This document shows, one piece after another, positions 33,324-48,346 of a stretch of DNA of 62,030 bases. This DNA is from Streptomyces misionensis. GTDB lineage: Bacteria; Actinomycetota; Actinomycetes; Streptomycetales; Streptomycetaceae. A program made the position numbers and the translations under genes. Numbering within the stretch: position 1 is the stretch's first letter; every line of letters begins with the position of its first letter. The notes beneath the pieces are model-generated. The model searched no databases, was not told where the DNA came from, and saw nothing but the letters and a program-made list of their open reading frames with translations. Where the stretch lies: NCBI RefSeq assembly GCF_007896895.1, contig NZ_VOGW01000185.1, forward strand, positions 48,637-110,666, written 5' to 3'.

Positions 33324-34238
33324 ATGTCTCATACGCAGGCCGGACCGGTGGAGTCCGAGCGCGTGCCGCTCAAGGCCCGCAACGTGTCCTTCTCGTGGGA
33401 GGACACGCCGCTGCACTGGGTGCCCGGCGATCCGTTCACCACGCACACCATCAACGTGCTGCACCTGCTGCTCCCCGCGGGCGAGCGCTGGTTCGTGCAC
33501 GTGTACAAGCAGGCGCTGCCGCTGATCGAGGACGAGCGGCTGCGCGCGGACGTCATCGGGTTCATCGGGCAGGAGGCCGTGCACTCCCAGTCCCACGACG
33601 AGGTGCTGCCGCACCTGCGCGAACAGGGCCTCGACCCGACGCCGTACACCGCGCAGGTCGACTGGTTCTTCGAGAAGCTGCTCGGCGACCGCACCCTGCC
33701 GCCGGGCCGGGCGCGCCGCTGGTGGCTGCTGGAGCGGGTGGCGCTCATCGCGGCGATCGAGCACTACACCGCGTTCCTCGGCGACTGGGTGCTGGGCGCG
33801 GCCGAGCTGGACCGGCGCGGCGCCGACCCGACCATGCTGGATCTGCTGCGCTGGCACGGCGCGGAGGAGGTCGAGCACCGCTCGGTCGCCTTCGACCTCT
33901 TCCAGCACCTCGACGGGAGCTACCGGCGCCGGGCGCGCACCTGGGCGACCGCCTTCACCGCCCTGGTCTTCCTCTGGCAGCGCGGGGTGCGCTTCTTCAT
34001 GGAGAACGACCCGACGCTGACCGCCCCGAAGTACTCCGTGAAGGACTTCCACGACCGCGGCCGGCAGGGCGTGCTGCCCTCCACGGGCGCCATGCTGAGG
34101 TCCATCCCGCGCTATCTCGGCCGCGGTTACCACCCCTCCCACGAGTTCTCCACCGCCCAGGCCGTCGCCTATCTGGAGGCCTCTCCCGCCGCGCTCGCCG
34201 CGGAGCGGGCGGAGCCGTCCGCGCGGGAGGCCGCGTGA
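33324..34238 (+). CDS. Metal-dependent hydrolase family PF10118 (ferritin-like diiron fold)
   Basis: A 304-residue soluble protein of the metal-dependent hydrolase family often found beside ferredoxin reductases. Metal-binding residues are visible as GQEAVHSQSHDE, AAIEHYTAFLG and GAEEVEHRSVAFD, in a helical arrangement like a diiron four-helix bundle. The gene overlaps the downstream oxidoreductase by one base (TGATG), so they are co-translated, and the pair probably works as an oxygenase-like system with its electron donor. The substrate may be lipid or acyl-related but is not established. Start from the ATG at 33324. Confidence 0.85.
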   Translation: MSHTQAGPVESERVPLKARNVSFSWEDTPLHWVPGDPFTTHTINVLHLLLPAGERWFVHVYKQALPLIEDERLRADVIGFIGQEAVHSQSHDEVLPHLREQGLDPTPYTAQVDWFFEKLLGDRTLPPGRARRWWLLERVALIAAIEHYTAFLGDWVLGAAELDRRGADPTMLDLLRWHGAEEVEHRSVAFDLFQHLDGSYRRRARTWATAFTALVFLWQRGVRFFMENDPTLTAPKYSVKDFHDRGRQGVLPSTGAMLRSIPRYLGRGYHPSHEFSTAQAVAYLEASPAALAAERAEPSAREAA

Positions 34239-35287
34239 TGCCGATGCTGCGTACCGTCGCCGTCGTCGCGGGCGCCGCCCTGCTCACCCGCCGGGCCCTG
34301 CGTCGCCGGGTCCGGACCTCGCCGCTGTGGCCGCTGCCCGCGCTCGACCCGCCGGTCTCCGGACGGCCGCGCGCACGGGCCCTGCGGCTGCTGCTCACCG
34401 CGCACGAGACGATCGCCGACGGCGTCGTCCGACTGCGCCTGGAGGGGGACGGGTTGCCCCGCTGGACGCCCGGAGCCCATCTCGACCTGGTGCTGCCCTC
34501 GGGGCTGGTGCGGCAGTACTCGCTGTGCGGGGACCCCGGGGACACCTCGTCGTACACGATCGCCGCCCGGCTGGTCGAGGACGGCCGGGGCGGCTCCCGG
34601 GAGGTGCACGAGCAGCTGACCGAGGGCATGGAACTGGAGGTGCGCGGCCCGCGCAACCGCTTCCCGCTGGCCGAGGCGCAGTCGTACGTCTTCGTCGCCG
34701 GCGGCATCGGCATCACCCCGGTGCTGCCGATGCTGCGCGCGCTGCCGGCGCACGCCGAGTGGCGGCTGCTGTACTGCGGGCGGACGCGGGCCTCGATGCC
34801 CTTCCTGGCGGAGCTGGGCGAGCTGGCCGGGGACCGGCTGACGGTCGTCGCCGAGGACGAGGAGGGGCGGCCGGACCTGGACGCCCTGTTCGCGGACGTG
34901 ACGGCGGGCACGGCGGTGTACTGCTGCGGTCCCGGGGGGCTGATGGACGCGGTCGCCGAGCGGATGCCCGAGGGGGCCGCGCTGCACCTGGAGCGGTTCG
35001 CACCGGGCGCCCCGGCGGACGGCGATGCCGCGTTCGAGGTCGAACTGCGGCGCACCGGCCGGACGGTGGCGGTGCCCGCCGGCACCAGCGTGCTGGCCGC
35101 CGTGCGCCGGGAGCTGCCGGACCTCGCCTACTCCTGCGAGCAGGGCTTCTGCGGGACCTGTCAGCAGCGGGTGCTGGCGGGCGAGGTGGAGCACCGGGAC
35201 GAGCTGCTCACGGATGCGGAGCGTGCCGACTCGATGCTGATCTGTGTCTCCCGGGCCCGGGGCGGGCGCCTGGTGCTGGACCTGTGA
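34238..35287 (+). CDS. Ferredoxin reductase with C-terminal 2Fe-2S domain (PDR/VanB-type)
   Basis: A 349-residue electron-transfer protein. A short hydrophobic N-terminus precedes an FNR-like flavin domain (RQYSLCGDP is the flavin motif, residues about 85-95), an NAD domain with VAGGIGITPVLPML, and a C-terminal plant-type 2Fe-2S ferredoxin domain with Cys300, Cys305, Cys308 (SCEQGFCGTC) and Cys336 (MLICVSRA). It should pass electrons from NAD(P)H to the coupled diiron protein. Its ATG overlaps the upstream stop. Confidence 0.93.
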   Translation: MPMLRTVAVVAGAALLTRRALRRRVRTSPLWPLPALDPPVSGRPRARALRLLLTAHETIADGVVRLRLEGDGLPRWTPGAHLDLVLPSGLVRQYSLCGDPGDTSSYTIAARLVEDGRGGSREVHEQLTEGMELEVRGPRNRFPLAEAQSYVFVAGGIGITPVLPMLRALPAHAEWRLLYCGRTRASMPFLAELGELAGDRLTVVAEDEEGRPDLDALFADVTAGTAVYCCGPGGLMDAVAERMPEGAALHLERFAPGAPADGDAAFEVELRRTGRTVAVPAGTSVLAAVRRELPDLAYSCEQGFCGTCQQRVLAGEVEHRDELLTDAERADSMLICVSRARGGRLVLDL

Positions 35288-35355
35288 GCCGGTGAGGTGA
35301 ACACCGGTTCGGGTCCGTACCGTTGACGGCCGGATCCGCTCGGTAAGGTGTTCGC

Positions 35356-36041
35356 ATGAGTACCGGGGTTCGCCGCAGGATGGGTGTCGAGGAGCGACGG
35401 CAGCAGCTGATCGGTGTCGCCCTCGACCTGTTCAGCCGCCGCTCGCCCGACGAGGTCTCGATCGACGAGATAGCGGCGGCCGCGGGCATCTCGCGGCCGC
35501 TGGTGTACCACTACTTCCCCGGCAAGATGAGCCTGTACGAGGCCGCGCTCCAGCGGGCCTCGGAGGAGCTGAAGGCCCGTTTCACCGAGCCCCACGAGGG
35601 TCCGCTCGGGGTGCGGCTGCTGCATGTGATGGGCCGCTTCTTCGAGCACGTGGACGAGCACGGCCCCGGTTTCTCGGCCCTGATGCGCGGCGGCCCCGCG
35701 GTGGGCTCCACGACCACCAACGCGCTGATCGACTCCGTGCGGCAGGCCGCGTACGACCAGATGCTCGCCCATCTCGGGCTCGCCGACGCGCCGCCGCGCC
35801 TGGAGCTGGTCATCCGCTCCTGGATCTCGCTGGCCGAGTCCACCGCGCTGATCTGGCTGGACGGCCGGCGCATCCCGCGCGCGGAGCTGGAGCTCCAGCT
35901 GGTGCACGACTTCGCCGCGCTGGTCGCCGTCAGCGCCGCCCAGGACGAGGGCATGGCGGACGTGCTGCGCGCCATGCTCAAGGACGAGCCGGCCGACGGC
36001 CCCTTCGCGGAGCTCGTCGGCCGGCTGTCCGCCCTGGGTTC

Positions 36042-36045
<4 letters not shown>
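35356..36045 (+). CDS. TetR-family regulator
   Basis: A 229-residue TetR. The DNA-binding helix-turn-helix is at residues about 35-60 (SIDEIAAAAGISRPLVYHYFPGK), followed by the ligand-binding helical domain. It closes the cluster with the diiron/reductase pair, in the same direction, and probably represses it through the palindrome at 33254. The stop codon shares the tetranucleotide CTAG with that of the convergent amylase gene. Confidence 0.9.
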
Positions 36046-41444
<5,399 letters not shown>

Positions 41445-41547
41445 AGGTGGGAACTCCTTGCGATGACGGCTCAGTTCGGGTCCGACCCCACGCCGCGGCT
41501 CGGCATCGATGCCGGGCGCCCGCGCGACCGTACCGCCCGCGAAAGGG

Positions 41548-41581
41548 TTGCAGCAAGAGTCGTGAAAAAATCGGCAAGGAA
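41548..41581 (-). promoter_or_regulatory. MalR-type operator motifs upstream of amlB
   Basis: TTGCAGCAAG (41548-41557) and GGCAAGGAA (41573-41581) lie about 100-140 bp upstream of the amlB start. They share the TTGCA/CAAG core found at the other mal promoters here, so MalR repression is likely. Confidence 0.55.
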
Positions 41582-41605
41582 TTTCAGGCGGGAGTTCCAG
41601 AAGGG

Positions 41606-41642
41606 CCGGCCCGCACCGCCATGGGGGTGCGGTGCGGGCCGG
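41606..41642. terminator. Hairpin terminator after the alpha-amylase gene
   Basis: GGCCCGCACCGC (41608-41619) pairs with GCGGTGCGGGCC (41629-41640); with flanking C/G the stem is 14 bp. It lies on the downstream side of the minus-strand amylase stop at 41651 and insulates it from amlB. Confidence 0.75.
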
Positions 41643-41650
41643 GCGCCGGT

Positions 41651-43024
41651 TCAGCAGGAGGACTTGCCGGCGTAGATGGCCAGCGCGGTGTTCGGGGCCA
41701 CCGACGCGGTGAACCAGCCGGTGGAGTTGACCGTCACCGTGGTGTTGTTCTGCACGTTGCAGTAGGTGCCGGCGGGCAGCGAGGTCTGGAACGAGCGGTT
41801 GGCCGTCGTGCCCTCGTGGTTGATCACCACATAGCCCTTGCTGCCGCGGCCGAAGGAGATCAGGTTGTTGCCGTCGTCCCACCAGTTGGAGACCGCCTGG
41901 CCGCGGGTGGCGTTGCGGAAGGCGACCATGGACTTGATCTCCGGCCAGGCGTGCTGGCACTTCCAGCCGTCCTGCCAGCAGGCGTTGACCTGGCCGTTGT
42001 TGGGCGGCCCGGCGTCCGCGTCGCTCCACTCGTAGCCGGAGTTGATGTCGGGCGCGCCGTAGGGCCAGGCCAGCATGAAGACGTTGGCCAGGGTGTAGTT
42101 GGCGCCGTCCTTGTAGTTCAGGGTGGCGCCGTTGCGCTCGGTGTCGTGGTTGTCCACGAAGACGCCGGCCACGTTGCCGGGCAGGTACCCCCAGCCCTCG
42201 CCGAAGTTGTTCAGGTAGGCGAGCTTCTCGCTGTTGAAGACGCGCTTGAGGTCGTAGCCGTAGCGGAACTCCTGGACGTCCCCGTTGCCGGTGTACTCGG
42301 TGGGCTGGACGGCCTCGCCCGCGCCGTAGATGACCTCCTGCTTCCAGTAGGCGCTGGGGTTGGTCAGCCGGCTCTTGATGTTCGCCAGATCGCTCGCGGC
42401 GATGTGCTTGGCCGCGTCGATCCGGAAGCCGTCGGCACCGAGGGACAGCAGGTCGTTCATGTACCCGGCGATCGTCGCGCGGACGTGCTCCGCGCCGGTG
42501 TCCAGGTCGGCCAGGCCCACGAGTTCGCAGTTCTGGACGTTCGAGCGGTCCTGGTAGTTGTCGATCGACGTGCGGCACGTGTGGAAGTCGGAGTCCGCGT
42601 ACACGCCCGGGTAGTTGTACTTGGTGTACTGCGTGCCGCCGGTGCCGGTGCCGCTGCCCGAGGTCATGTGGTTGATGACGGTGTCCACCACCACCTTCAC
42701 CCCGGCCGCGTGACAGGTGGAGATCATGTTCTTGAAGGTGGTCCGGTCACCGAGCCGGCCCGCGATCTTGTACGACACGGGCTGGTACGAGGTCCACCAC
42801 TGGGAGCCCTGTATGTGCTCCTCGGGCGGCGAGACCTGCACATAGCCGTAGCCCGCGGGGCCCAGGGTGTTGCTGCACTCGCGGGCCACCGAGGCGTAGT
42901 TCCACTCGAAGAGGACGGCGGTGACGTCCTTGGTGCCGGGCGGGGAGGCGTCGGCGGTAGTCGGGGTCATGACAAGGGCGGCGGCCGCGAGGGCGACCAC
43001 CCCGGAAAGGGTCCTGCGCACCAT
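41651..43024 (-). CDS. Secreted alpha-amylase (GH13)
   Basis: A 457-residue exported amylase of the actinobacterial type. Signal peptide: [21 protein letters not shown], with cleavage near DAS. Catalytic residues: Asp about 203 in GFRIDAAKH, Glu about 235 in YGAGEAV, Asp about 291 in FVDNHDTER. It has [11 protein letters not shown] for the substrate site and C-terminal beta sheets ending in SSC. No starch-binding module is seen. The ATG at 43024 has GAAGGAA eight bases upstream. It releases maltodextrins taken up by the MalEFG system next to it. The operator-like repeat at 43056 lies at its promoter. Confidence 0.94.
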   Translation of the reverse strand: MVRRTLSGVVALAAAALVMTPTTADASPPGTKDVTAVLFEWNYASVARECSNTLGPAGYGYVQVSPPEEHIQGSQWWTSYQPVSYKIAGRLGDRTTFKNMISTCHAAGVKVVVDTVINHMTSGSGTGTGGTQYTKYNYPGVYADSDFHTCRTSIDNYQDRSNVQNCELVGLADLDTGAEHVRATIAGYMNDLLSLGADGFRIDAAKHIAASDLANIKSRLTNPSAYWKQEVIYGAGEAVQPTEYTGNGDVQEFRYGYDLKRVFNSEKLAYLNNFGEGWGYLPGNVAGVFVDNHDTERNGATLNYKDGANYTLANVFMLAWPYGAPDINSGYEWSDADAGPPNNGQVNACWQDGWKCQHAWPEIKSMVAFRNATRGQAVSNWWDDGNNLISFGRGSKGYVVINHEGTTANRSFQTSLPAGTYCNVQNNTTVTVNSTGWFTASVAPNTALAIYAGKSSC

Positions 43025-43055
43025 GTGGGGGTTCCTTCGTCGCTGAAGGGGATTG

Positions 43056-43078
43056 CGCAAGGTTGCTGAAACCTTGCG
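43056..43078 (-). promoter_or_regulatory. MalR-type operator upstream of the alpha-amylase gene
   Basis: CGCAAGGTT (43056-43064) and AACCTTGCG (43070-43078) form a perfect inverted repeat, 32 bp upstream of the amylase start. A further half-site TTGCAAGAAA is at 43135-43144. Both share the TTGCA/GCAAG core with the other mal promoters. Confidence 0.65.
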
Positions 43079-43158
43079 GTGACGCAGATGTTAGAGGCCC
43101 GCCGCCCGAAAAGGCAGCGGGCCGCCGAGAAGTTGTTGCAAGAAAATTCACACGGCCG

Positions 43159-44847
43159 TCAGACCGCGGTGGTCCACCAGACGGTGGTGTCGGCGGGCGT
43201 CTTGGCCTCGTCGCCGACCCGGGCCACCTCGCCGCTGGCGAGCAGCACCCGGCCGTACGCCGGGGTCGTCACCGACTCCCCCGTGGTGTTGGTGACGCAG
43301 ACGAACTCGCCGCGCCGGAAGGCGAGTACGCCCTCGGGCGCGCGCAGCCACTCGACCGCGTCCCCGGTGCCGAGGTCCGGGTGCGCCCGGCGCGCGGCGA
43401 GCGCGGCGCGGTACAGCTCCAGGGTGGAGCCGGGCCGCCCGGTCTGCGCGGCCACGCTCAGCTCGCCCCAGACCGCCGGCTGCGGGAGCCAGCTGCCGCC
43501 GTCGCCGAAGCCGTACGACGGCCCGGTGCGGGTCCACGGGATCGGCACCCGGCAGCCGTCGCGGAAGCCGTCCTGGCCCGCGCCGCGGAAGTACGCGGGG
43601 TCCTGGCGCACCTCGTCCGGCAGGTCCACCACGTCGGGCAGGCCGAGTTCCTCGCCCTGGTAGAGGTAGGCCGAGCCGGGCAGCGCCAGCATCAGCAGGG
43701 TGGCCGCGCGGGCCCGGCGCAGGCCGAGGTCACGGTCGCCGGCCGTGCGGATCTGGGTGCCGAGGCCCGGCGGGTTGGCGAAGCGGGTGGCGTGCCGGGT
43801 GACGTCGTGGTTGGACAGCACCCAGGTGGCCGGGGCGCCGACCGGGCGCATCGCCTCCAGGGTGCCGTCGATGACCGCGCGCAGCTCGTCCGCGTCCCAG
43901 GCGGTCGCCAGGTACTGGAAGTTGAACGCCTGGTGCAGCTCGTCCGGGCGGACGTAGTTGGCGGTGCGCTCGACGGTCGGCGTCCACGCCTCCGCCACGA
44001 AGATCCGCTCCCCGGCGTACTCGTCGAGGATGGTGCGCCACTGCCGGTAGATCGCGTGCACGCCGTCCTGGTCGAAGAACGGCATGACATCGTTGCCCAG
44101 CAGCTTGAGCTGGTCGCCGGAACCGAGGTCGGGCAGGCCCTCGGCCTTCACCAGGCCGTGGGCCACGTCGATGCGGAAGCCGTCCACGCCCATGTCCAGC
44201 CAGAAACGCAGGATGGAGCGGAACTCGTCGCCGACCGCCGGGTGTTCCCAGTTGAAGTCGGGCTGCTCGGGGGCGAAGAGGTGCAGGTACCACTCGCCGG
44301 GGGTGCCGTCGGGCTCGGTGACCCGGGTCCAGGCCGGGCCGCCGAAGATGGACTCCCAGTCGTTGGGCGGAAGTTCGCCGTTCGCGCCCTTGCCGGGGCG
44401 GAAGTGGTAGCGCTCGCGCAGCGGGGAGCCGGGGCCCTCGGCGAGGGCGCGCTTGAACCACTCGTGCTGGTCGGAGGAGTGGTTGGGCACCAGGTCCACG
44501 ATGATGCGCAGGCCGTGCCCGTGGGCGTCGCGGATCAGCGCGTCGGCGTCCAGCAGGGTGCCGAACATCGGGTCGACCGCGCGGTAGTCGGCGACGTCGT
44601 AGCCGGCGTCGGCCTGCGGGGAGGCGTAGAAGGGGCTCAGCCACACCGCGTCGACGCCGAGGTCGCGCAGGTACGGCAGGCGGGAGCGCACGCCCTCCAG
44701 GTCGCCCATGCCGTCGCCGTTGCTGTCGGCGAAGCTGCGCGGGTAGACCTGGTAGATGACCGCCTCGCGCCACCAGTCGCGGCGGCGCGCGGCGACGGTG
44801 GCGGTGGCGGAGTCGGTGGCCGGGGCTGCAGGGTGCTGCTGGCTCAT
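43159..44847 (-). CDS. aglA: Alpha-glucosidase (GH13, maltodextrin)
   Basis: A 562-residue cytoplasmic GH13 enzyme. Catalytic Asp about 226 in GFRIDVAHG, Glu about 282 in FVAEAWTP, Asp about 347 in SNHDVTRH. Start WWREAVIYQVYPRSFADSNGDG is typical of oligo-1,6-/alpha-glucosidases. It cleaves imported maltose and maltodextrins to glucose. It lies downstream of malG (196 bp gap, stem-loop between), in the same direction, and matches aglA of S. coelicolor by position. No signal peptide. ATG start with GAGG upstream. Confidence 0.93.
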   Translation of the reverse strand: MSQQHPAAPATDSATATVAARRRDWWREAVIYQVYPRSFADSNGDGMGDLEGVRSRLPYLRDLGVDAVWLSPFYASPQADAGYDVADYRAVDPMFGTLLDADALIRDAHGHGLRIIVDLVPNHSSDQHEWFKRALAEGPGSPLRERYHFRPGKGANGELPPNDWESIFGGPAWTRVTEPDGTPGEWYLHLFAPEQPDFNWEHPAVGDEFRSILRFWLDMGVDGFRIDVAHGLVKAEGLPDLGSGDQLKLLGNDVMPFFDQDGVHAIYRQWRTILDEYAGERIFVAEAWTPTVERTANYVRPDELHQAFNFQYLATAWDADELRAVIDGTLEAMRPVGAPATWVLSNHDVTRHATRFANPPGLGTQIRTAGDRDLGLRRARAATLLMLALPGSAYLYQGEELGLPDVVDLPDEVRQDPAYFRGAGQDGFRDGCRVPIPWTRTGPSYGFGDGGSWLPQPAVWGELSVAAQTGRPGSTLELYRAALAARRAHPDLGTGDAVEWLRAPEGVLAFRRGEFVCVTNTTGESVTTPAYGRVLLASGEVARVGDEAKTPADTTVWWTTAV

Positions 44848-44955
44848 GGCTTCCTCGAGGTGACGGAGAACGGGTCATGGACGCGTGGGTGCCACGGGCG
44901 CCCGCGGTGGCGGGCCCGTGGTCCCGGCGGGTGGAGGCGGGCCGGGGGCGGAGTG

Positions 44956-45001
44956 AGGCGGCCGCGGTGACGGCGGGGTCGGATGGGCACCGCGGCCGCC
45001 T
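44956..45001 (-). terminator. Stem-loop between malG and aglA
   Basis: AGGCGGCCGCGGTG (44956-44969) pairs perfectly with 44988-45001 around an 18-nt loop. It follows malG on the minus strand and may terminate or reduce transcription into aglA. Confidence 0.6.
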
Positions 45002-45043
45002 GCCCGCGCGGTGGAACGCGCGGGAGCCTCGTGTGCTCGGGCC

Positions 45044-45949
45044 TCAGCCCTTGGTGCCGCCGGAGGTGAGACCGGTGACCAGGTTCTTCTGCACGAGGTA
45101 GAAGAACACCGCCACGGGTATCGCGATCAGCACCGCGGTGGCGGCCATGTAGTTCCACTCGGCGTCGTGCTGGCTGACGAAGGTCTGCAGGCCGACGGCG
45201 AAGGTGTACTTGGAGTCGTCCAGCATGAAGGTGGTCGCGAAGGCGACCTCGGCGACCGCGGTGATGAAGTTGTAGAAGGCGGCGACGGCCAGGCCCGGGC
45301 GGGCCAGCGGCAGGATCAGCCGGAAGAAGGTGCCGAACGGCGTGAGCCCGTCCACCCGGCCGGCCTCGTCGATCTCGAAGGGGATCGTGTCGAAGTAGCC
45401 CTTGAGCAGCCAGGCGCTGTACGGCACCGCGGTGGTGCAGTTGACGAGGATCAGCGCCCAGTAGGAGTCGATGAGCCCCAGGTCGCTGAAGATCTGGTAC
45501 ATCGGCACGATCAGCACGGCGATCGGGAAGGCCTGGGTGAGCAGCAGGATCCACATCAGCTGCTTGTAGCCGGGGAACCGCATCCGGGAGACCGCGTAGC
45601 CGGTGGTCGCGGCGAGCAGCACGCCGACCACGGTGGTGCCGAGGGCCACGATCATCGTGGACTTGAACCAGTCGAAGAACTCGGTGTGCTGCAGCACGAA
45701 GCTGTAGTTGGAGAAGCTCATCTTCCCGGCGATCTTGCCCGGGTGCAGGTAGTCGTCCTTGGCCGGGCCGAGCGAGAGGTAGATCAGCCAGGCCACCGGG
45801 GCCAGCGCGATCAGGCTCGCGACGACGAGGCCCGCGTGCAGCAGGACGGTTCCGAGGGGGCCGCGCTCGCCCGGCCGGCGGCCCCGCGGGGCGGGCTCGG
45901 CGGCGGGGGCCGGTGCGTCGGCCGGCGTGTCGAGGGTGGTGGTGCTCAT
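45044..45949 (-). CDS. malG: Maltose/maltodextrin ABC transporter permease MalG
   Basis: A 301-residue membrane permease with six transmembrane helices. The EAA loop that contacts the ATPase is EIDEAGRVDGLTPFGTFFRLILPL. The N-terminal 40 residues are a Pro/Ala-rich cytoplasmic tail. I chose the ATG at 45949, preceded by CAGGAG, 19 bp after the malF stop; an upstream in-frame ATG at 45988 overlaps malF. As in other Streptomyces, no ATPase gene is in the operon: the shared multiple-sugar ATPase MsiK, encoded elsewhere, is the expected energiser. Confidence 0.95.
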   Translation of the reverse strand: MSTTTLDTPADAPAPAAEPAPRGRRPGERGPLGTVLLHAGLVVASLIALAPVAWLIYLSLGPAKDDYLHPGKIAGKMSFSNYSFVLQHTEFFDWFKSTMIVALGTTVVGVLLAATTGYAVSRMRFPGYKQLMWILLLTQAFPIAVLIVPMYQIFSDLGLIDSYWALILVNCTTAVPYSAWLLKGYFDTIPFEIDEAGRVDGLTPFGTFFRLILPLARPGLAVAAFYNFITAVAEVAFATTFMLDDSKYTFAVGLQTFVSQHDAEWNYMAATAVLIAIPVAVFFYLVQKNLVTGLTSGGTKG

Positions 45950-45968
45950 GGCGGCGGCTCCTGCGGCG

Positions 45969-46973
45969 TCAGACGGCGAGCTGGTCATTGCGCTTCAGCC
46001 AGCGGAAGTAGAAGGAGGTGAAGACGGTCACGATGGACAGCAGCAGCACACCGTAGGCGGCGGACTGGGCGAAGTCGCGCGGCTGCTGGCCGAAGCCCAG
46101 GTAGTACGACCAGGTGACGAGGATCTGCGCGTCCGGGGCGCTGGTCGGCCCGAACAGCAGGAAGATGATGGCGAACTGGTTGAAGGTCCAGATGACGCCG
46201 AGCAGGACCACGGTGGAGCTGACCGCGCGCAGACCGGGCAGGGTCACGTGCCGGAAGCGCTGCCAGGCGTTCGCGCCGTCCATCTTCGCCGCCTCGTACA
46301 GGGAGGAGTCGATGGACTGGAGCCCGCCGAGCAGCGACAGCATCATGAACGGCACACCGCACCAGGTGTTGACCATGATCGCGGCGAAGCGCTGCCAGAA
46401 GGTGTCCTCCAGCCACTGCGGCTGCGGCAGGTGCAGCGCGTGCAGGACCTGGTTGAGCGCGCCGGAGTCGGCGAGCATGATCCGCCAGGAGAACACCGTG
46501 ACGAAGGTCGGCACGGCCCAGGGCAGCACCAGCAGCACCCGGTACAGGGTGCGGCCGCGCAGCTTCTGGTTGAGCATCATGGCGAGGCCGAGGCCGATGG
46601 TGTAGTGCAGGGTCACACAGGCGGCCGTCCAGACGACCGTCCACAGGAAGTGGGACCAGAACCGGTCGTAGGACAGCGGGCCGAACAGGATTTCCTTGTA
46701 GTTGGACAGCCCGACGAACTTGTAGGTCGCCGCGATGTGGTTGACGCCGATGGTGCGCGCCGAGTTGAGGCTGTTGGCGTCGGTCAGGGTGAGGTAGAAG
46801 CCGCGGACGAGCGGGTAGCCGACGAGGACGGCGAGCACGACGACCACCGGGGCGATCATCGCGTAGGCGTACCAGTACTTCTGGTAGCCGTTTCTGATGC
46901 GCTGCCCCAGCCCGGGCCGAGGCGCGCGGTCACCGCGGCGCTTGCCGGTCGCGCGGTCGATGGCGACTGTCAT
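45969..46973 (-). CDS. malF: Maltose/maltodextrin ABC transporter permease MalF
   Basis: A 334-residue permease with six helices. The EAA loop is YEAAKMDGANAWQRFRHVTLPGL. A basic N-terminus (GKRRGDRAPRPGLGQRIRNGYQKYWYAYAM) precedes helix 1. It forms the channel with MalG and receives substrate from MalE. It lies 101 bp after malE, and a strong stem-loop in that gap may lower its expression relative to malE. Confidence 0.95.
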   Translation of the reverse strand: MTVAIDRATGKRRGDRAPRPGLGQRIRNGYQKYWYAYAMIAPVVVVLAVLVGYPLVRGFYLTLTDANSLNSARTIGVNHIAATYKFVGLSNYKEILFGPLSYDRFWSHFLWTVVWTAACVTLHYTIGLGLAMMLNQKLRGRTLYRVLLVLPWAVPTFVTVFSWRIMLADSGALNQVLHALHLPQPQWLEDTFWQRFAAIMVNTWCGVPFMMLSLLGGLQSIDSSLYEAAKMDGANAWQRFRHVTLPGLRAVSSTVVLLGVIWTFNQFAIIFLLFGPTSAPDAQILVTWSYYLGFGQQPRDFAQSAAYGVLLLSIVTVFTSFYFRWLKRNDQLAV

Positions 46974-47023
46974 GGTTCGACACCTTCAATGGTTCAAGAA
47001 CGGGGGGCCGGGCACAGGGCGGC

Positions 47024-47066
47024 GGCCGTCGGTCGCCCCCCTCGTGGGTGGGGGCGACCGACGGCC
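47024..47066 (-). terminator. Strong stem-loop between malE and malF
   Basis: A perfect 17-bp stem starting GGCCGTCGGTCG (47024-47040) pairs with 47050-47066 around a 9-nt loop, just after the malE stop. Inside an operon this would act as a partial terminator or 3' mRNA stabiliser, giving more binding protein than permease. Confidence 0.8.
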
Positions 47067-47074
47067 TGCCGGGC

Positions 47075-48346
47075 TCACTTGCTGAAGTCGGGGACCAGCT
47101 TGCCGATGGCCACACCGGCGTTGTTCAGGCCCGTGTCCAGCGACTCCTTGCCACTGGCGATCTTCGGCAGCTCGGTGTCCAGCGGAGCCCACAGCGAGCC
47201 GTACTCGGGCAGCGCCGGGCGGGGCTGGGCGGCGGACAGCACACCCTGGTAGCCGGCGATACCCGGGTCGGCCGTGACCTTCGCGGTGTAGGCGTCGGAA
47301 CGGGTGGGCAGGGTGGCGTTCTTCAGGGCGATGGTCTCCTCGGCGGAGGCCGACGTCATGAAGTTCACGAACTTCAGGGCCGCGGCCTGGTGCGCCTTGT
47401 CGGAGCCGGCGTAGACCGAGAGGTTGTGGCCGCCGGTCGGGGCGCCCGCCTTGCCGGTGGAGCCGGCCGGGACGACGGCGATGCCCAGGTTGGACTTGTC
47501 CTTGAAGGCGCTGCCCTTGTAGATGTTCGTGACCTCCCAGGGACCCTGGATGATCGAGGCGACCTTGCCGTTGACGAACGCGTCCTGGATGTGGGCGTAG
47601 GCGTCCGGGGTGGTGTCGGCCTTGTGCAGCCCCTTGCCGGAGAACAGGCTCAGCCAGGTGCCGAACGCCTTCTTGGCGGCCGGCGTGTCGATGGTGACCT
47701 TCTTCGCGGCGGCGTCGACGGTGTCGCTGCCCTCGCCGTACAGGAACGGCTGGCCGTAGTAGCCCTGGGTGGAGCCCCAGTAGCCGTAGGCACCGGTCTT
47801 GTCCTGCACCTTGGCGGCGTCCGCCTTCAGCTCGTCCCAGGTCTTGGGCGGCGCGGTGATGCCGGCCTTCTTGAACAGCGCCTTGTTGTAGACCAGGGCC
47901 AGGGTGTCGGTGACCAGCGGCACGCCGTAGGTCTTGCCCTCGTACTGGGCCTGCTTGATCAGGTTCGGCTCGAACTTGGACTGGTCGGCGAGGGCCTCGG
48001 TGCCGTCCAGCGGCAGGAAGTAGCCCTTCTTGGCGAAGGCGGGGGTCCAGCCGACCTCGGAGCGCAGCACGTCCGGGGCACCGGTGGCGCCCGCGGCCGT
48101 GTCGAACTTGTTCTGCGCCTGGTCGAACGGGACGTTGACGTACTTGACCTTGATGTTCTTGTTGGCAGCCTCGAACTGCTGCACCAAGGCCTTGTAGGTC
48201 GGCGCCTCATTGGTGGCGTTGGAGGTGTCCCACCAGGTGATGGTCACCGGGCCGTCCGACTTGCCGTCGCTGCTCCCGCCGCCGCAGGCCGTCGCCGCGA
48301 GGGCGAGGGACGCCACCAGCGCGGAGGCCGCTATGCCACGCCGCAT
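47075..48346 (-). CDS. malE: Maltose/maltodextrin-binding lipoprotein MalE
   Basis: A 423-residue solute-binding lipoprotein. Signal peptide MRRGIAASALVASLALAATAC: the cysteine after ATA is the lipidation site. The mature domain shows PVTITWWDTSNATNEAPT, AAGATGAPDVLRSEVGWTPA, TDTLALVYNKALFKKAGI and the other regions of family 1 sugar-binding proteins. The ATG at 48346 has AAGGAGA six bases upstream. It delivers maltodextrins to MalFG and is the first gene of malEFG; the operators of the divergent malR lie upstream. Confidence 0.96.
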   Translation of the reverse strand: MRRGIAASALVASLALAATACGGGSSDGKSDGPVTITWWDTSNATNEAPTYKALVQQFEAANKNIKVKYVNVPFDQAQNKFDTAAGATGAPDVLRSEVGWTPAFAKKGYFLPLDGTEALADQSKFEPNLIKQAQYEGKTYGVPLVTDTLALVYNKALFKKAGITAPPKTWDELKADAAKVQDKTGAYGYWGSTQGYYGQPFLYGEGSDTVDAAAKKVTIDTPAAKKAFGTWLSLFSGKGLHKADTTPDAYAHIQDAFVNGKVASIIQGPWEVTNIYKGSAFKDKSNLGIAVVPAGSTGKAGAPTGGHNLSVYAGSDKAHQAAALKFVNFMTSASAEETIALKNATLPTRSDAYTAKVTADPGIAGYQGVLSAAQPRPALPEYGSLWAPLDTELPKIASGKESLDTGLNNAGVAIGKLVPDFSK

